From the NCBI GenBank assembly GCA_023375675.1, contig JALQBC010000036.1:372001-436000 (forward strand): DNA of 64,000 bases, given 5' to 3'. Both the position numbers and the translations under genes were made by a program. The notes under the pieces are model-generated. The model saw only the letters and a list, made by a program, of their open reading frames with translations. It ran no database searches and had not been told where the DNA came from. Below are positions 1 through 12,309 of the stretch, one piece after another; position 1 is the first letter of the stretch, and each line of letters opens with the position of its first letter. This stretch comes from Cytospora piceicola. Taxonomy: Eukaryota; Ascomycota; Sordariomycetes; Diaporthales; Cytosporaceae.

Positions 1-484
1 CCACAAATCCGTCTTCCATTCGTCCATGTACTTGTAGGCAGTTTTGGTGTCGATGAGGATAACTCTCGGTGCTCCTTCGATCAGCCAGCGTCCGTACAAT
101 ATACCGATGCCGCGGTCTCGCATGGATTGGATGGTAGCAGCCAGTTCTGGTGTCGTTGGCTCGAGCTCCTCCACTTCGACAGCAGCCTGTTGTTGTTGTT
201 AGCTGATGTGTCCACACTGATCGTCTCCAAGCAAGACTAACCGATTGGTGGTTCAGGGGCCCGATGAGTGTGTAACGCTCGCCATATTCCGCAGTTGTCA
301 CTGGGGCTTTGGACTTGAGGACCGAGTAGATACCGCCGACTGCTTGTGTATTAGAAAGAAGCCACAGACCAAGACCACTGCCCATAATCTCTCACGTACC
401 TCGGTGGGCGACTTCAGTTGCGATCTCGAAGAGGATGTGGTCCTTGACCTCCCGAGGCGCGCGGTCTCCGTCTTCGCCAGACAT
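1..484 (-). CDS. gsy1: Glycogen [starch] synthase, N-terminal part (partial at left edge)
   Basis: Glycogen synthase transfers glucose from UDP-glucose to the non-reducing ends of glycogen in the cytosol. Only the first three exons lie in the window: 400-484, 242-339 and 186 down to the edge. The start ATG is at 482-484. The spliced protein begins MSGEDGDRAPREVKDHILFE and continues through VGGIYSVLKSKAPVTTAEYG, YTLIGPLNH and a stretch ending in the DEWKTDLW-type motif. This is the conserved N-terminal Rossmann half of the fungal/animal GT3 family, with the GGIYSVLKSKA nucleotide-sugar loop. Both introns have GTACGT or GTTAGT donors and CAG acceptors and keep the frame. The family is usually about 700 residues, so most of the gene, including the second Rossmann half and any phosphoregulated C-tail, lies outside. 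The family call is secure; the symbol is by analogy. Confidence 0.93.
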
Positions 485-3101
485 GTTGGGCAAGGGCAAA
501 CAGGCTGTATACTAGAACGCGGGTCGCGAATGGTTGAGTCTCCTGTAAGTCCCAAGGTCAATGTCTGCGTGAGTGGAATGATTGAAATGCTGAAGGAACG
601 GATATTGTAGGAAGCGTCGTGGGATGACGCAACAATTGGGACTAATCCAAAGTAAAGTTCAAAGGCGCACTCACGAAAAGGGCCGAACGTCAAAGCAACC
701 TGGAAGCTTTCGCCTAGATGTGGGCTTGGCGTCGTGTGAGGGGGAAATGGAGCAAAAAAGAGACAAAGATCAGACAGCTAAGTCGTGGTGTTAAGTACCC
801 GGTCCGACCACAGTGAATGAAGCACGGCGAAGCTCGGCTACAGGGAAATGATATCCTGACGTGTTGGAAAGTTTTGCATTGAGGAAAAGAGGCGAGGAGC
901 AGCAAAACCAGCCCGCCGGCCTGCAGGCTGCAGGCTGCAGGTAATATGGTCGGCGCGATCGCAGCAGGTGTGCCCAGGTTCTATGGTTGGGCTGGGACAG
1001 CAATACAGCAATAGCAGCGGCGTTAAGCTATTCCGGGCTAGAACCAGCAGGGTTAACGGTCCCCGGCTGCCGCTATAGGCCCTTCTCCCCAGCTTCTGGT
1101 GACGCTCAAGGCGGGGGAACTCCCGAAAGCCAGCTCTGGAGTGAGGTACAAAGGACGCAAGTATTTCAGCTCTGGCGACACAAAAATCCTTCTGGCTGAT
1201 GCGAAGCCTCCATTGTGCCGCCATAATAGAGTATTTATACAATCATTTATATTATTTATTCCTCCGATCCTACTCTTCAATTTCGAATCTGAGACAGTCA
1301 GCCCCTGCCGTGCTCTAGAAACCCAGCTAGGTACACCTATGGAAGGAAGCCTTGCAGTTGTGTCACGACAGACCCCAGAATACCTCAGGAGACCGGGTGA
1401 GAACTGACCTCCGTAGCAACCTTGGTATAACAGGAACAGGTGACGTTGGCGCTAGTGCTGCCCCCAGATACCCATTTTTAACAAGCTGTACGTACAGCCA
1501 GAATTTTCTGAAATCAGTTGTGCATATGGACATACATACCTATATGTACCTAGACATGTAACAAAATCACTCACAACAGTCACTCGTACGTTGAGATCTG
1601 TTCTTCTTTGGCGTGCCTAGTCTTCGAAATCGCTGAAGAAAGCTGAACTCTATCCTACCAAGGGAGCTACTACCAGCTACTTCGTATTGTCGTACTCTGG
1701 ACCCTGGAGCTTGCCTCGGATACAACTTGGATCATGGATCATGGGTTGATGAAGCCTGGGGGAGAGAGGTTCCACCTCCGCATTCTCCACCTTGCTGAGT
1801 CAGGATGACGTCCGGGGCTCGGGGTGAGACCCCGCATCGGCTTAGTGCTGAACGAACTTCCAGATGCTTTCGGGACCTATTTTACCACATACTACCTACC
1901 ATACCGCGCAGGCGACCCTTTCTGAAATAGTAGTAGGCACGGTGTAGGGGCGTTAAAACCATTTCCGGCCCAACGTCAGCTTGCCATGGTCTTTTAGTCA
2001 AAACATTTCAAAGCTTTGAATCATTTTAAGGCTTTAGATCATTTCGAGGCTTTTAGATCATTTCAAGGCTTTTAGATCATTTCGAAGGACCGTACCTTCC
2101 TCTAGGTACCTTCCCTAAGTATCTACCTAGGTAGGTACCTAGGCAGGTTGTGAACATTCGAGGAAAGAACACCACCGACAACATTGAAGAATCACATCAC
2201 ACGAGACCTTAAGGGTCAACAAGTGATCAATCATCTCTACGGTATTTACCGACTTAGCTACCCCTCCTTACGTGAGAAGAGAAATGTAATAAGAGAAAAA
2301 GGACCCCCTTTCAATTCTACGACGGCCAGAAAAAAGCCCGAAGTAATTCCGGCCTTTTACTACTATCAATGTTACTTCTATACGGTAACCTAGCTTTCGT
2401 ACGGTACCGTCTAAAAGTTTTAAACTAATTTGGCTCAGAAATGGTTTCTTACCCTTAGTACAGTGTACCGCTAAACGTCAGCTAAAAATGGTCGTGAACA
2501 GTTTCTAAAAGACCCGTCCGCGCGGTATGGTAGGTATTATTACATAGTACATTGTACCAATACACGGTAGACAAGTGACGTCTCGTCAGTGATACTTGCT
2601 AAGGTCTACACAGTATATAGTTAGGTAGGTATGCTGTGCTATCTGTTGGTCGAATATTATGTCCGAATGAATTAATACAGGATTCGCACGTGGTTCGTCC
2701 TTGATCCTGACCCACGTCACTGCGGCTTTAACCTCCAGGTTATTGATGTGCGAACTGCATGGCAATACGGCACGGCAGTGGATTCTCAAGCTGTGGCACA
2801 ATGCCCCTTTTGTTCACGGGACGTTGAAAGACGTTAATATAGCCCAAATAGTGCCGTGCCGAGGGACAAAGACACATTCCTCAGCCACAATCTTAAGAAA
2901 GGAGTCTTTATCATGTCCTCAATAATGCTCTTATATCATTGTGCATTGTCCACCAAGCCGCAGGGGCTATGTCGCTACCTACATAAGGGCAGGTATTGCT
3001 CCTGTGAAGCGAAAGAGTGAGGAGTTGATAGAAACCCATACGCCATTAACCCCCCCATAATTAACACAGCACATACTCTGTCAAAATATAATCAATCCAC
3101 A
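485..3101. other. Intergenic region between gsy1 and the zinc-knuckle gene
   Basis: I see no supportable gene. The stretch next to 485 is the 5' leader and promoter of gsy1. From about 1,860 the DNA becomes richer in A+T and carries a 21-bp tandem repeat (2002-2090) and a cluster of TACCTAGGTA-type palindromes (2098-2150). The short open frames here show no family resemblance and no codon bias. Confidence 0.6.
2002..2090. repeat. Tandem repeat of about 21 bp
   Basis: Four imperfect copies of a unit close to AAGGCTTTTAGATCATTTCG stand head to tail. The two central copies are nearly identical and the outer ones more diverged. The block lies in noncoding DNA directly before a run of CCTAGGTA palindromes. 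Confidence 0.8.
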
Positions 3102-3851
3102 ATGGCGCGGGGAAACAAGAAGCAGCAGAACGCACGCTATCCTCGCGATTACACTCCCGAACAGCAGAAGACTGTTTGTCACACGTGTGGAAAGTATCAT
3201 AGAGCGCCGTGCCGCTTTGCGAATGGCAACCAAGCACCCGGAAACAGCCCAAGCAACCAGCAGGTAGCCCCCTGTCATGTTTGCGACAAGCGACATCGTG
3301 GCTCGTGTCGCTGGCTTCCGGACTTCGACAGAACGAAGGGCCGGAGCCAGTCCTCGAACATGACTAAGCCCCAGGACAAAGTGTACTGCCTGGGTTGCAA
3401 TCGACGACGGCACGCAGGGCCCTGCCGGGATGTAATCAAGGGAAGGCTGGCGACCGGCGGCTGCGTTGTCGTCTTGCCTCTACGTGTCGCCGCCGTGAAG
3501 GTAAGGCAGCATGGCGGCCCGGAACGGGTCGACTACTTCATCCGCGAGGTCGGTTCGGAAGATGCCCTGATGTGCTACTGTGATGGAACGACATCGTCCT
3601 TCTGCGTGAAGCATTATGCTGAACAGGTTGGGCAGCAGCCGCAGAACAACCACCTGGTTATCACGCAGTCAGACATGGCTGGGTTGCAGCAGTCAATGTG
3701 GTCAAACCACTTCCCTTATGCCTACGACGAACTTGTCGCTGCTCCTTCTGACGGGCGCCCACTAACTGGTAACGTGAACCATACAGTAAACGCCTTTCGA
3801 TCGGAGCAGTCACCTGATGAGAATGAGGACATGGAAATGTTATACCTGTAG
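3102..3851 (+). CDS. Orphan protein with three CCHC-like zinc knuckles
   Basis: This is a single-exon frame of 249 codons starting at an ATG with a favourable leader (CCACAATGG). The N-terminal half has three short metal-binding-like motifs: C26-X2-C29-X3-H33-X3-C37, C58-X2-C61-X3-H65-X3-C69 and C96-X2-C99-X4-H104-X3-C108. They are separated by basic or Ser/Asn/Gln-rich linkers. The spacing is tighter than the classical retroviral-type CX2CX4HX4C knuckle. A further cysteine group (C158, C160, C168, H171) follows in the C-terminal half. There is no signal peptide or membrane segment, and the N-terminus is basic. Nucleic-acid or protein binding is inferred only from the knuckles. I do not recognise the family. 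A remnant of a retroelement Gag is an alternative, but no protease, polymerase or LTR is nearby. The stop codon is followed at once by a TACCTAGGTA palindrome. Confidence 0.7.
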   Translation: MARGNKKQQNARYPRDYTPEQQKTVCHTCGKYHRAPCRFANGNQAPGNSPSNQQVAPCHVCDKRHRGSCRWLPDFDRTKGRSQSSNMTKPQDKVYCLGCNRRRHAGPCRDVIKGRLATGGCVVVLPLRVAAVKVRQHGGPERVDYFIREVGSEDALMCYCDGTTSSFCVKHYAEQVGQQPQNNHLVITQSDMAGLQQSMWSNHFPYAYDELVAAPSDGRPLTGNVNHTVNAFRSEQSPDENEDMEMLYL

Positions 3852-6539
3852 GTACCTAGGTAAGTTGGCCGGCATGCCGGGAGTAGCTCCGAGTTCACTT
3901 AGTCTGTTTGTTTGTTGTAAAGGCGGCCTAGCTGGTTCTAGGCTATAATATGATATGTTTAATATATTAATTAAAGACTATGCTCAGATCTTGAGCATGT
4001 TGTATGTACGCTTCAAATACAGAATTCATAATTCTCACGTTCGATCAAATTGCTGCGCTGAGATGAAGATCAGGGTTAGGGTAAGTACGGGATCTGTAGG
4101 CCTTTTAGTGCCTGAGGTATCCCCTCTTCCCGACCGACACCCAGTTCTGCCTCTCACAACACAGCTCCCATCGACCAACTTGTCGGCCCACTCCCATCGT
4201 CTGTGACCTCCCGAAGAGTGTTGCATCTTGCTTTGCGAGACTTGGAGTAGCTTTCCATGGCCAATCTCCCATTGGGAGCTCGTCAACGGCAGCCGACGAC
4301 GACAAGTAATGAAGATGGGGTGAGACGGGTTGAGATGGGGTGACGCGGACGGACGACATGGGCCCGCCCAGGCCGACCTTGGCCTGCCCACTACCCAAAA
4401 CCACCTTGACCGGCGACGGCTTGCACTGAAGAGAACGGGCAATGCTTCGCAGGTCAACACTTGCCCTCTCAAGACATAATCGGGCTTGTGCCTTGAAGAG
4501 GAGGAAATAAATACGTTTGGTGTACCGGAGAGGGCGATAGGATGCGTGCGCTACGGGGTTGCGTCACTCACAGGACGGCCTCAAAAGTCTTGCCATCCCA
4601 TGACCAAGCTCCAACCTTCCTCGGAACAGTTGACAGGTTGCTGTTTTCCACAGGCCGGCCAGACATCTTGCTGAGCGTTGCTTTCTCTGGTAATGTCCCG
4701 CCACATCCTCCCAAGATGCCGAATCCGCCCAGAACGGCTCGCGATCGTCCGTTACGGTCTCTACCACCGCCCCAATTTTCAACCGGCAAACTTCGCATCC
4801 TGTAATATGTCGTCAACAAGTTCTCTCCTTCCTTCATTGTCGAAGTCCTGAGGAGTTTGCGACCATTCTCAAATGCGACTACTATGTTGCAGCATTTGTT
4901 GGCCTGTACCAAGACAAATCTACTACCGCAAGGGGTCGCTGGGGTATATCACCACGGTCGACAGGACCCTCCCATCCAGCCGAGGTCTACGTTCAGTCTG
5001 CACCATTGTGCTTGCGGCTAGAATGGAAGCTTCCATGGGGGTGGGTCACGTCTAGGGACTCTACAAACTTTGGACAATGTTGATATTTGTGGACACGCTT
5101 CTGGATTGTTGTCAGTGGTTCTCGACCTGCTCACTCGAGCATAAACATGAGCAACAAATGCCCGTTCTGGCTCTGGCTCGGTGTTGTCTGTTTGGTGATG
5201 CCAGGAGGGGACTTGGCGTTCGTCTCGAGCTCTCGTAAATCGTTAGCGCTCTACGTAGATAGTATGCTGCTTTGATACTGAATTGTTGGGCCTCCGTCAA
5301 GGAGGCTTTGGGCAAGGGAAGGCGGGGTAGTCTGAGTCTTGACTCTCGAGATCTGTCATGGCGACTGTTGCCAGGGCTTTAGAGCCTTAGACTATTCGCA
5401 GCACTCTGGTATTGAACTGCCTGAGAATTTGAGTCTTGAAAGGGACAGGTTTCAGCAAGGAACTTGGGAAGTCGAATTGGCTCTTTGTTTTGGTTCTGTC
5501 AACTGCCACTGCCCGGACGGCGAGACAAGACGGGCATGACAAGCGAAAGAACAGCACGTTGAGAAGGGATAGCAGTCAAAAAAGACGAGTGGTTTCGACG
5601 GGTTGACGGACCGCTGAAATAGGGTTGAGCTACTCTACGTGCGGGCGTTGCGTTTGACCCGCGTGCTTTGACGGCTATTGTTGATAGCAGGACTGGTTGT
5701 GCCCCAGCTTGGAATCATTGTGCAGCTGGCGCAGTATCTGGGACGGGCCTGATTTGAAGTCTGAAGCCTGAAGTTTGACGTTTATGGTGGCAGTCACATT
5801 CAACTTCAAAGCCTGACTTCGATGGTGCGACCGCTGCAGACCTGACACTTTCTGGAGAGGGACGGAAATCGACTACTCTGACGATAGCGTGGCGGCTCGC
5901 CCAGTCGCGTGGAGGATACGATTTCCGACCCTTTTCGCGATCGCGATTGAAAGACAAAGTCGATGTTGCGCACTTCAAACTTCAAACTTCAAACTTCACA
6001 AGAAACAGAAACAGAAATCGGCGACGACCTTTGACGAAAAGCGCCCCTGAACCGCGCGGCCGAATTTCCACGTTTCTCCCTCGAGCCTCGCCGGCTAGCT
6101 GCCCTTCTTCCACTGGCAAAGCAAAGCTACTAAAGTAGCTCTTGGCTTGATCAGTTCAGTTCTGTTCAGTCCATGCCCACCCACCCAGTACACACAACAA
6201 GGGAGACTCGACCTCTCTTGTTCGTCCCGTTGACTACTCGTCGTTACCTACCGGCCTTCACAAACTTGAACTCGCCAATCCATTGACGTTGACATAAAAA
6301 TTGACATCGAGATCGACATCGACATCGCGTTTGCAAATCACGGCATCTGCAGTGTGTCTGGTCTTGTCTGTCTCACAGATGTCAAGACTCAAGAAGAGGA
6401 AGGCTATTACCACCACTAAACCAGCGCGGTGTCGTTCAGCGCGTCTAGCGGCTGCTCGCTCGCCCCGCGCCCCGCAGATCCCGGACACTCGGCTCAGCTA
6501 CCGCCCTCTCTTGGCCTTCACGGGCCACTAAAAGTCGAA
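3852..6539. other. Intergenic region and 5' leader of ctk1
   Basis: I find no supportable gene. Overlapping short frames on both strands between 4,035 and 5,280 show neither family similarity nor wobble bias. The region holds two TTAGGG-like units (about 4,072-4,085), a 7-bp tandem repeat ACTTCAA (about 5,972-5,998) and an ATCGAC-type hexamer array (6,281-6,329) just upstream of the kinase gene. The last few hundred bases are probably the promoter and 5' UTR of ctk1. Confidence 0.55.
6281..6329. repeat. Degenerate ATYGAC hexamer array
   Basis: Repeated units such as ATTGAC, ATCGAG and ATCGAC lie about 210 bp upstream of the ctk1 start. The same hexamer is arrayed again at 15,661-15,740. Confidence 0.6.
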
Positions 6540-9500
6540 ATGCACTTCATGCCCGCAAAGCGCAGGCGGTTCTCTGCCTCGACACCACACCCGCATCCAC
6601 CGCATCCACCTCAACATCGACACAATGGTGCAATGCCATACGACTCTCGCCCGTCCGGTGACGACCGCAGAGTGAGAGGAAGGAACGACCGAGGCATGAG
6701 TGATTCCATCATACCTTCAAGACCGCCCTTATCTCCCCCAGGCCGTACTGCTGCCCCACACGCCGCTCAAGCTGCACCAAGAAGAGAAGCCGGCCGAGAC
6801 GGAAATATAGATAGTAGTAGACCACTTCCAACAGACCGTCACCGACACCGACACCATCAACCACCTAACCCTCACCCTCGACGACGCTCCCGCAGCCCTC
6901 AACGGCCTCCACATCCTGCTCAAACCCGTCCTCGCAGATTCAGGGATCCTAGCAGAGACCGTGCTCGCCGGCCTGACGATTTATTTCCGCGACATAGCAA
7001 ACCAGGCTCGAGAGGCAGATCCCGGGATCGCGAGGCTGCACGCTCAGCTGATTTCCATCACGCGCCTCCTCAACACGCCAGAGGTCCTCCCATCGAAAAC
7101 TTTGGCAGACCGCCTCTGCGACCACGATCTCCACCACCCACCAAGCGACAGAGGAGTCCCAGCCCTCTTGCATCCGGGTCGCAACTCAAGCGGTTCCGGC
7201 ACGACCCTAGTCCACGGAGGCTTGACAGGGAGCTAGACACTGCCGGCCCCCATCCCTCCTCAATCCGCCCAGATACTTCATATCGTGGACGAGAGCCGTC
7301 CTTGACGCGCTCTGAACGACGCTCGAAGCAAAAAACCGGGAAGCCGAAGGCACTGCCTCACGACGCCCGCGGTCGATCGCCTCCACGTCGTGATCGAGAT
7401 TTTTCAGACAACCCCAATCTCTGTCCTCTGGGTCAGAGAGCTTCCCCACGCCACGACCACAGCCTTGCGTCCTTCTCTAGCCATCGTCGTCCCTCCCCCC
7501 CTCCTCGTCGTAGGAGCCCTCCACCCCAAGACAGCCGCCGCCCCTCCATACCGGGCTCGTTTTCTCGAGGCGGATACCCACCTGAATACGACAGAGAGAG
7601 ACACAATCATCCACAGCCTCCACCCAGATCTCCCAGAGACAGGAGAGAATCGTTCCAGTCAAGGAAAGAGAGGCCACGCGGGTTTTCCCGACCCAGAAAA
7701 GGACCTGCGAAGCCAGCATCTGGCCCAAACAGCATCGAGGTCAATATGTCATCACGAGGTAACTTTCGAGGAGCATATGGTGGTCAGTACCCCGTGAGGG
7801 GCCACTACAACCAAGGGCCACATTCTTCAGGCCATGCTACGCCAAACTCTTCATTTCACGGTACGCCTCCAGCCCAGTCGCCTTATGGCGGCAGAGGTAG
7901 CTGGGGTGGACAGCAGCAATACTCACCACAGAAGTGAGTCACATGAATCTTCCGGATCTTGATATTCGGTTGCTAACCCTTACCACAGTCAATTCCCCCC
8001 ACAATACCCACAGAATGGTTATGCACCGACTGCTCCAGCAGCGCATTTCCAGGGCAGCCAAGCCAACTCCCCGCCCATAGGCACTCCAACCGGTCCCAGT
8101 AATCAGTTCTCTGGGAGCCCGTATCGCGGAGGCTATAGAAGCTCTTCCAGTGGCGGATATCGAGGAAACAGCTTGGGTGCCGGCCGAGGTGGCAACCGTG
8201 GCGGTTTCAAGAGCGGGCATTGGGGGTCCAGCGGCAGTGGGTCCAGAGCTGCTTCAAGTCAGCCTGATGACCCGGGCTCAGGACGCGCATCCCCTAGAGC
8301 AGGGTCAATAGGAGGTGACCAGGCGTCCGTACACAGCGACTCATTGACGCAAGAGGGGGAGAACCCTTTCAGGCCGCCCAAGGAGCTTCAAGTTGAAGAC
8401 ACGACAGGAGACGAAGGCAACGAGACGCAGCCAATGCCCCCTCCAACGGGCCGACCGCCTCCAACAGGCCCTGCAGCAGAGAAGAAGATCAGCTTTGCGC
8501 TCAAGTCTGCACCGAAAGCCCCTGTGGCAACGCCAAAGCTTGAAATTTCTTCCAAGTTCAACGCCCCCGCGCGCAAAGATCCGCCGAAAGAGCCAAGCCG
8601 TGACCGTCACGATGCTCGGGAAACCAGGGATTCTCGGGATGCTAAGAGTAACCGGGATCCTCGAGGGGATCCTCGAGACCATCGGGATCATCGGGACCAT
8701 CGAGAGCACCGAGAACAACGAGAGCGCACTCCGCCCAAACATGCCGCAGATGGGCGGGATCTACCCCGGAACGTGCCGACTGAGCCTCGAGCAGCTAAGA
8801 TGGCTGGGGAGCAGAGGCAACGCCAGGAGCAGCAGAAGCCCCGAGAACCTCGAGTTCGGATGGTGAAGAAGAAAATGAAGCGCATAAAGGAGAAGCCGAG
8901 TCTCACAGACGGTTTGGCGAGCTCTGACTCGGTCTACTTCCGCAAGCCTGGCAATGAGTCCGTTATTGGTGCTGGCACATACGGTAAAGTTTTCAAGGCG
9001 CTACATGTTTATACCAAAAAACTTGTTGCTCTGAAGAGGATACGGATGGAGGGCGAGAGAGATGGTTTCCCTGTCACAGCTGTCAGAGAGATCAAGCTGC
9101 TTCAGTCCCTGAGACACATCAACATTGTCGCCTTGTTGGAAGTGATGGTCGAAAAGAACGAGTGCTACATGGTCTTCGAATACATGTCACACGATCTGAC
9201 GGGCATCTTGAACCACCCAACCTTCAAGCTTGAGGCGGCTCATAGGAAACACCTATCGAAGCAACTCTTTGAAGGCCTCGATTATCTGCATCAGCGTGGC
9301 GTTCTGCACCGAGACATCAAAGCCGCCAATATTTTGGTGAGCGCCGATGGTATACTCAAGTTGGCTGACTTTGGTCTGGCCCGCTTTTACGCCAAACGGC
9401 ATCAACTTGATTACACGAACCGTGTTATCACCATCTGGTATCGCTCGCCTGAGTTGCTGCTTGGAGAGACCCAATACAGCCCTGCTGTAGACATCTGGAG

Positions 9501-10183
9501 CGCCGCGTGCGTGATGGTCGAGATCTTCACCCGGCGTGCCATCTTCCCCGGCGATGGCGGGGAGATCAGCCAGCTGGACAAGATCTATTCGGTACTCGGC
9601 ACACCACACAGATCTGAGTGGCCTGGACTGGTCGATATGCCTTGGTTTGAGCTGTTGCGACCCGGAGTGAGGAAACCAAACGTCTTTGCTGAACAGTACG
9701 AGGAGAGACTCCCACCCGCGGCGTTCAAGCTGCTCGCCGACATGCTGCAGTATGACCCCGTCAAAAGACCGACGGCGGCTGAAGTTCTCGAGCATCACTA
9801 CTTCACCACGGAGTCACCCCCTCCGCGGCAAGCAGTAGAGTGAGTACTCCCGGGTTTTTACTTATTCCCACCCTTCATCCAAAGTAGGGGCATGGATACT
9901 AACCGTCTTGTGCAGGCTCCAACAAATCGACGGTGACTGGCACGAATTCGAAAGCAAAGCGCTCCGGCGAGAAAATGAGCGGAAGGACAGAGAAGCCCGA
10001 AAGGCTGCCGAGAAGGCAGGCTCGGGATCATCAACCCGGGACGGCAAGGACTCGCGGAAGAGACCGACCGAGGCGACCGAGGCAACCCGCGAGACGAAGC
10101 GACAGCATGTCGAGAAGCCACCGAGGGTCCCGGAGGCCACGGACGCGACGACCGCGGAGGCCACATCATCACACAAGACTTAG
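6540..10183 (+). CDS. ctk1: CTD kinase alpha subunit (Ctk1/CDK12-type cyclin-dependent kinase)
   Basis: This is the catalytic subunit of the CTDK-I complex, which phosphorylates Ser2 of the RNA polymerase II C-terminal repeats during elongation in the nucleus. The exons are 6540-7933, 7989-9839 and 9916-10183, giving 1,170 codons in frame; both introns have GTGAGT donors and CTAAC branch sites. The start is the first in-frame ATG, since the frame is open upstream only without one; 6549 is a possible alternative. About 780 N-terminal residues are low-complexity, rich in Arg, Pro, Ser and Gly with RD/RH dipeptides, as in CDK12-like kinases. The kinase domain (about 785-1080) has GAGTYGKVF, Lys814 in VALK, the cyclin-binding helix FPVTAVRE, HRD Asp907, DFG Asp925 and T-loop Thr946 in TNRVIT. 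The C-tail is Lys/Glu-rich. The TAVRE helix and TNRVIT loop favour Ctk1/Lsk1 over Bur1/CDK9 or Cdk1. Confidence 0.93.
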
Positions 10184-11756
10184 TCCTGGTTCCGGATGGA
10201 GGGACATCCCCCGCACGTCAGAAACGAGGGGGATCTTGGCGTCCGGCGCAATAGGCGTTACTTCACTGCCCTTTTCACTGAGGAAGGGAATTTGCTGTCC
10301 CTGTGAGGCTTTAGATTGGGTCACGGGCCGGCATATTCTGCATCTTACATAGATCGGACCAAAAGCAAGAAGGACTTATTAAGACAAAGGACGGCAAACG
10401 TATGGACTAGATGATGTTTTTGATCAGATTTCGCCGGCCTATCGGACCGGCTTAGGAGCGACAACAACAAGAAGTCCCCCCCCCCCCAAAGAAAAGAAGG
10501 AAGACGAGCAATTCTCTCTCGTCCGTGTATTTGATCTTTGTACGCATAGCGTTCTTCGCTTCTACTTGTGATCCCCAGTTAGCGTTTACCGCAGTGGGGA
10601 GGACGGCTGCTTTGCCTGCTTGCCCGCCTGCCTGCCTACTGCGTACCTATCAGAGCATACTCTTCTGTATGCGCGCACCCAGTTTAGAACCCCTTCTACA
10701 AGCAAAGAGACGAGAAACAAAGAAAGTGTGCCAGCTGCCAACCTTCCTGTCCAAATGCCGTGACATGGTGAAGTCCTCAAACCAAGTGTGTGGTTTTACC
10801 GTATGTCTTGCCCTGCCCAAATTTTAACACGTCCACCGTCCGTCTTAGTTGTGACGGCTCACAGTCTAGATATCAACATCCATCGATGTATGTTAGGTTC
10901 CGTGCCGAAGTCCTAAATTAAATATCACTTTGCCTAAGCTGCAACATATGCCCCGTCGGACTCAGGAGAGCCCTCTGTGCAACGGGGGACCACCCGGTGA
11001 CACAAAGCCGCACGCACTGGGAAAGAATGAGGGTTTTTGTAAGAAGGATGAGTATTATTAACATCTTGTCTCCATGATATCAACTTTGGTGTTTGGAAAC
11101 TGAGGGGAGAGAAACGAAAAGAAAAGGAAAAAAAATCAGGGAAAGAAATGACCAAACAAACAAACATACTACTACTACCACCTACAGACCAGAACCTTTC
11201 CTCTTCCCCCCACCCCTTGCGCATTCTTCCCTTTTCGCCAGTTGCCCCCCTCCCCCCTCCCCCCTTCCCCGTCCTCATGCAAAAATCCGTCCCGTCCCGT
11301 CCCATCTATCCATGAATCTACAACAACACCCGGTTTTAAGACAACTTTCAATCCCACCACCCTCATGCTCGACCTTCCAACGAATTCCCCCGCCGGCCGG
11401 ACTCCCCTACTCCTCGCTTCCACTCACACCCCGACTCCATCGCCCATTTGTTGCCAGGAACCGCGCACACACAACATAACCCAAGACACAACACACATGC
11501 ACACCAGTCTGTGAGAACCCGACCTGTAGTGATAATAAGGAACTTGGAACGATATAATTTCAGCGAGGAAAGCGCAGAACGAAGAACGGGGGTTTAAAGA
11601 TAAAGAGAAAGGGAAAAAAAGACGAAGTGAAGTTGAAGCAAAGACAGGTATTGACAAACGGCAGACAAACAAAGAGGTTTGTTTCTCTCTGGAGAAATCC
11701 GAGGCCGGCCAGTAGTAATAACAACCCCCCTTTACACTCCACGCTGATGATGCGGA

Positions 11757-11787
<31 letters not shown>

Positions 11788-12309
11788 GTCCCCCTGCCTT
11801 CCAGAATTTGCCATTGCCATGTCGTCCCCTTACCCGTTGAACCATTTCCACCACCATAGCGTTTTTAAGGACAGTGCGATAATAAACAAGAAACAACAGC
11901 AGCAGAAAAAAGTAATAAAGGGGTATGACATCCGGTCCATCCCAACAGAGTACCATGCCGTTCTCTCGAGGGTAATTCCATGGGATAACAAAGTACAACC
12001 GCCGCGACTCAAACTTTTGTCTTCCGTTGCAATAGTTTGCTTTTTTTCCACCCTGTCCCTTGCACCACCGAATGCCACCCGTCCCGTAAATGTGATCGTC
12101 CAAAGCCCACCGACCTCGCACCGAGGATTGTTATGTCGAGAAGAGATTGCCGAGGTCCTTTGATACTTTTTATGTCCTCAAACTGATTCAAAATATAGGC
12201 ACATGTGAAAGTTGAGCCTTCTCGTCGGAAGTCTCCCAAGTCGACAGTTTCCTGGATCGAATAAAATATGTTGAGGTTCAGCACAAAGCCGTCATGTCAT
12301 GTACGTTCC
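10184..12309. other. Convergent 3' intergenic region between ctk1 and nrp1
   Basis: No gene is supportable. The region lies between two convergent genes and should hold both 3' UTRs. It contains a run of 12 C at 10,476-10,487, several C-rich and A-rich tracts, and an ACCGAC microsatellite at 11,757-11,787. The small frames across that microsatellite are simple-sequence artefacts. Confidence 0.6.
11757..11787. repeat. ACCGAC hexanucleotide microsatellite
   Basis: About five perfect tandem copies of ACCGAC lie in the noncoding region between convergent genes. The unit is related to the ATCGAC arrays at 6.3 and 15.7 kb. Confidence 0.85.

Noticed and set aside
3102..3851. Zinc-knuckle gene as part of an LTR retrotransposon
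   Set aside because: No protease, reverse transcriptase, integrase or long terminal repeats are visible within several kilobases, and the knuckle spacing differs from Gag.
4072..4085. Telomere-like AGGGTTAGGGTAAG
   Set aside because: There are only two TTAGGG-like units in the middle of a gene-bearing region; this can be chance.
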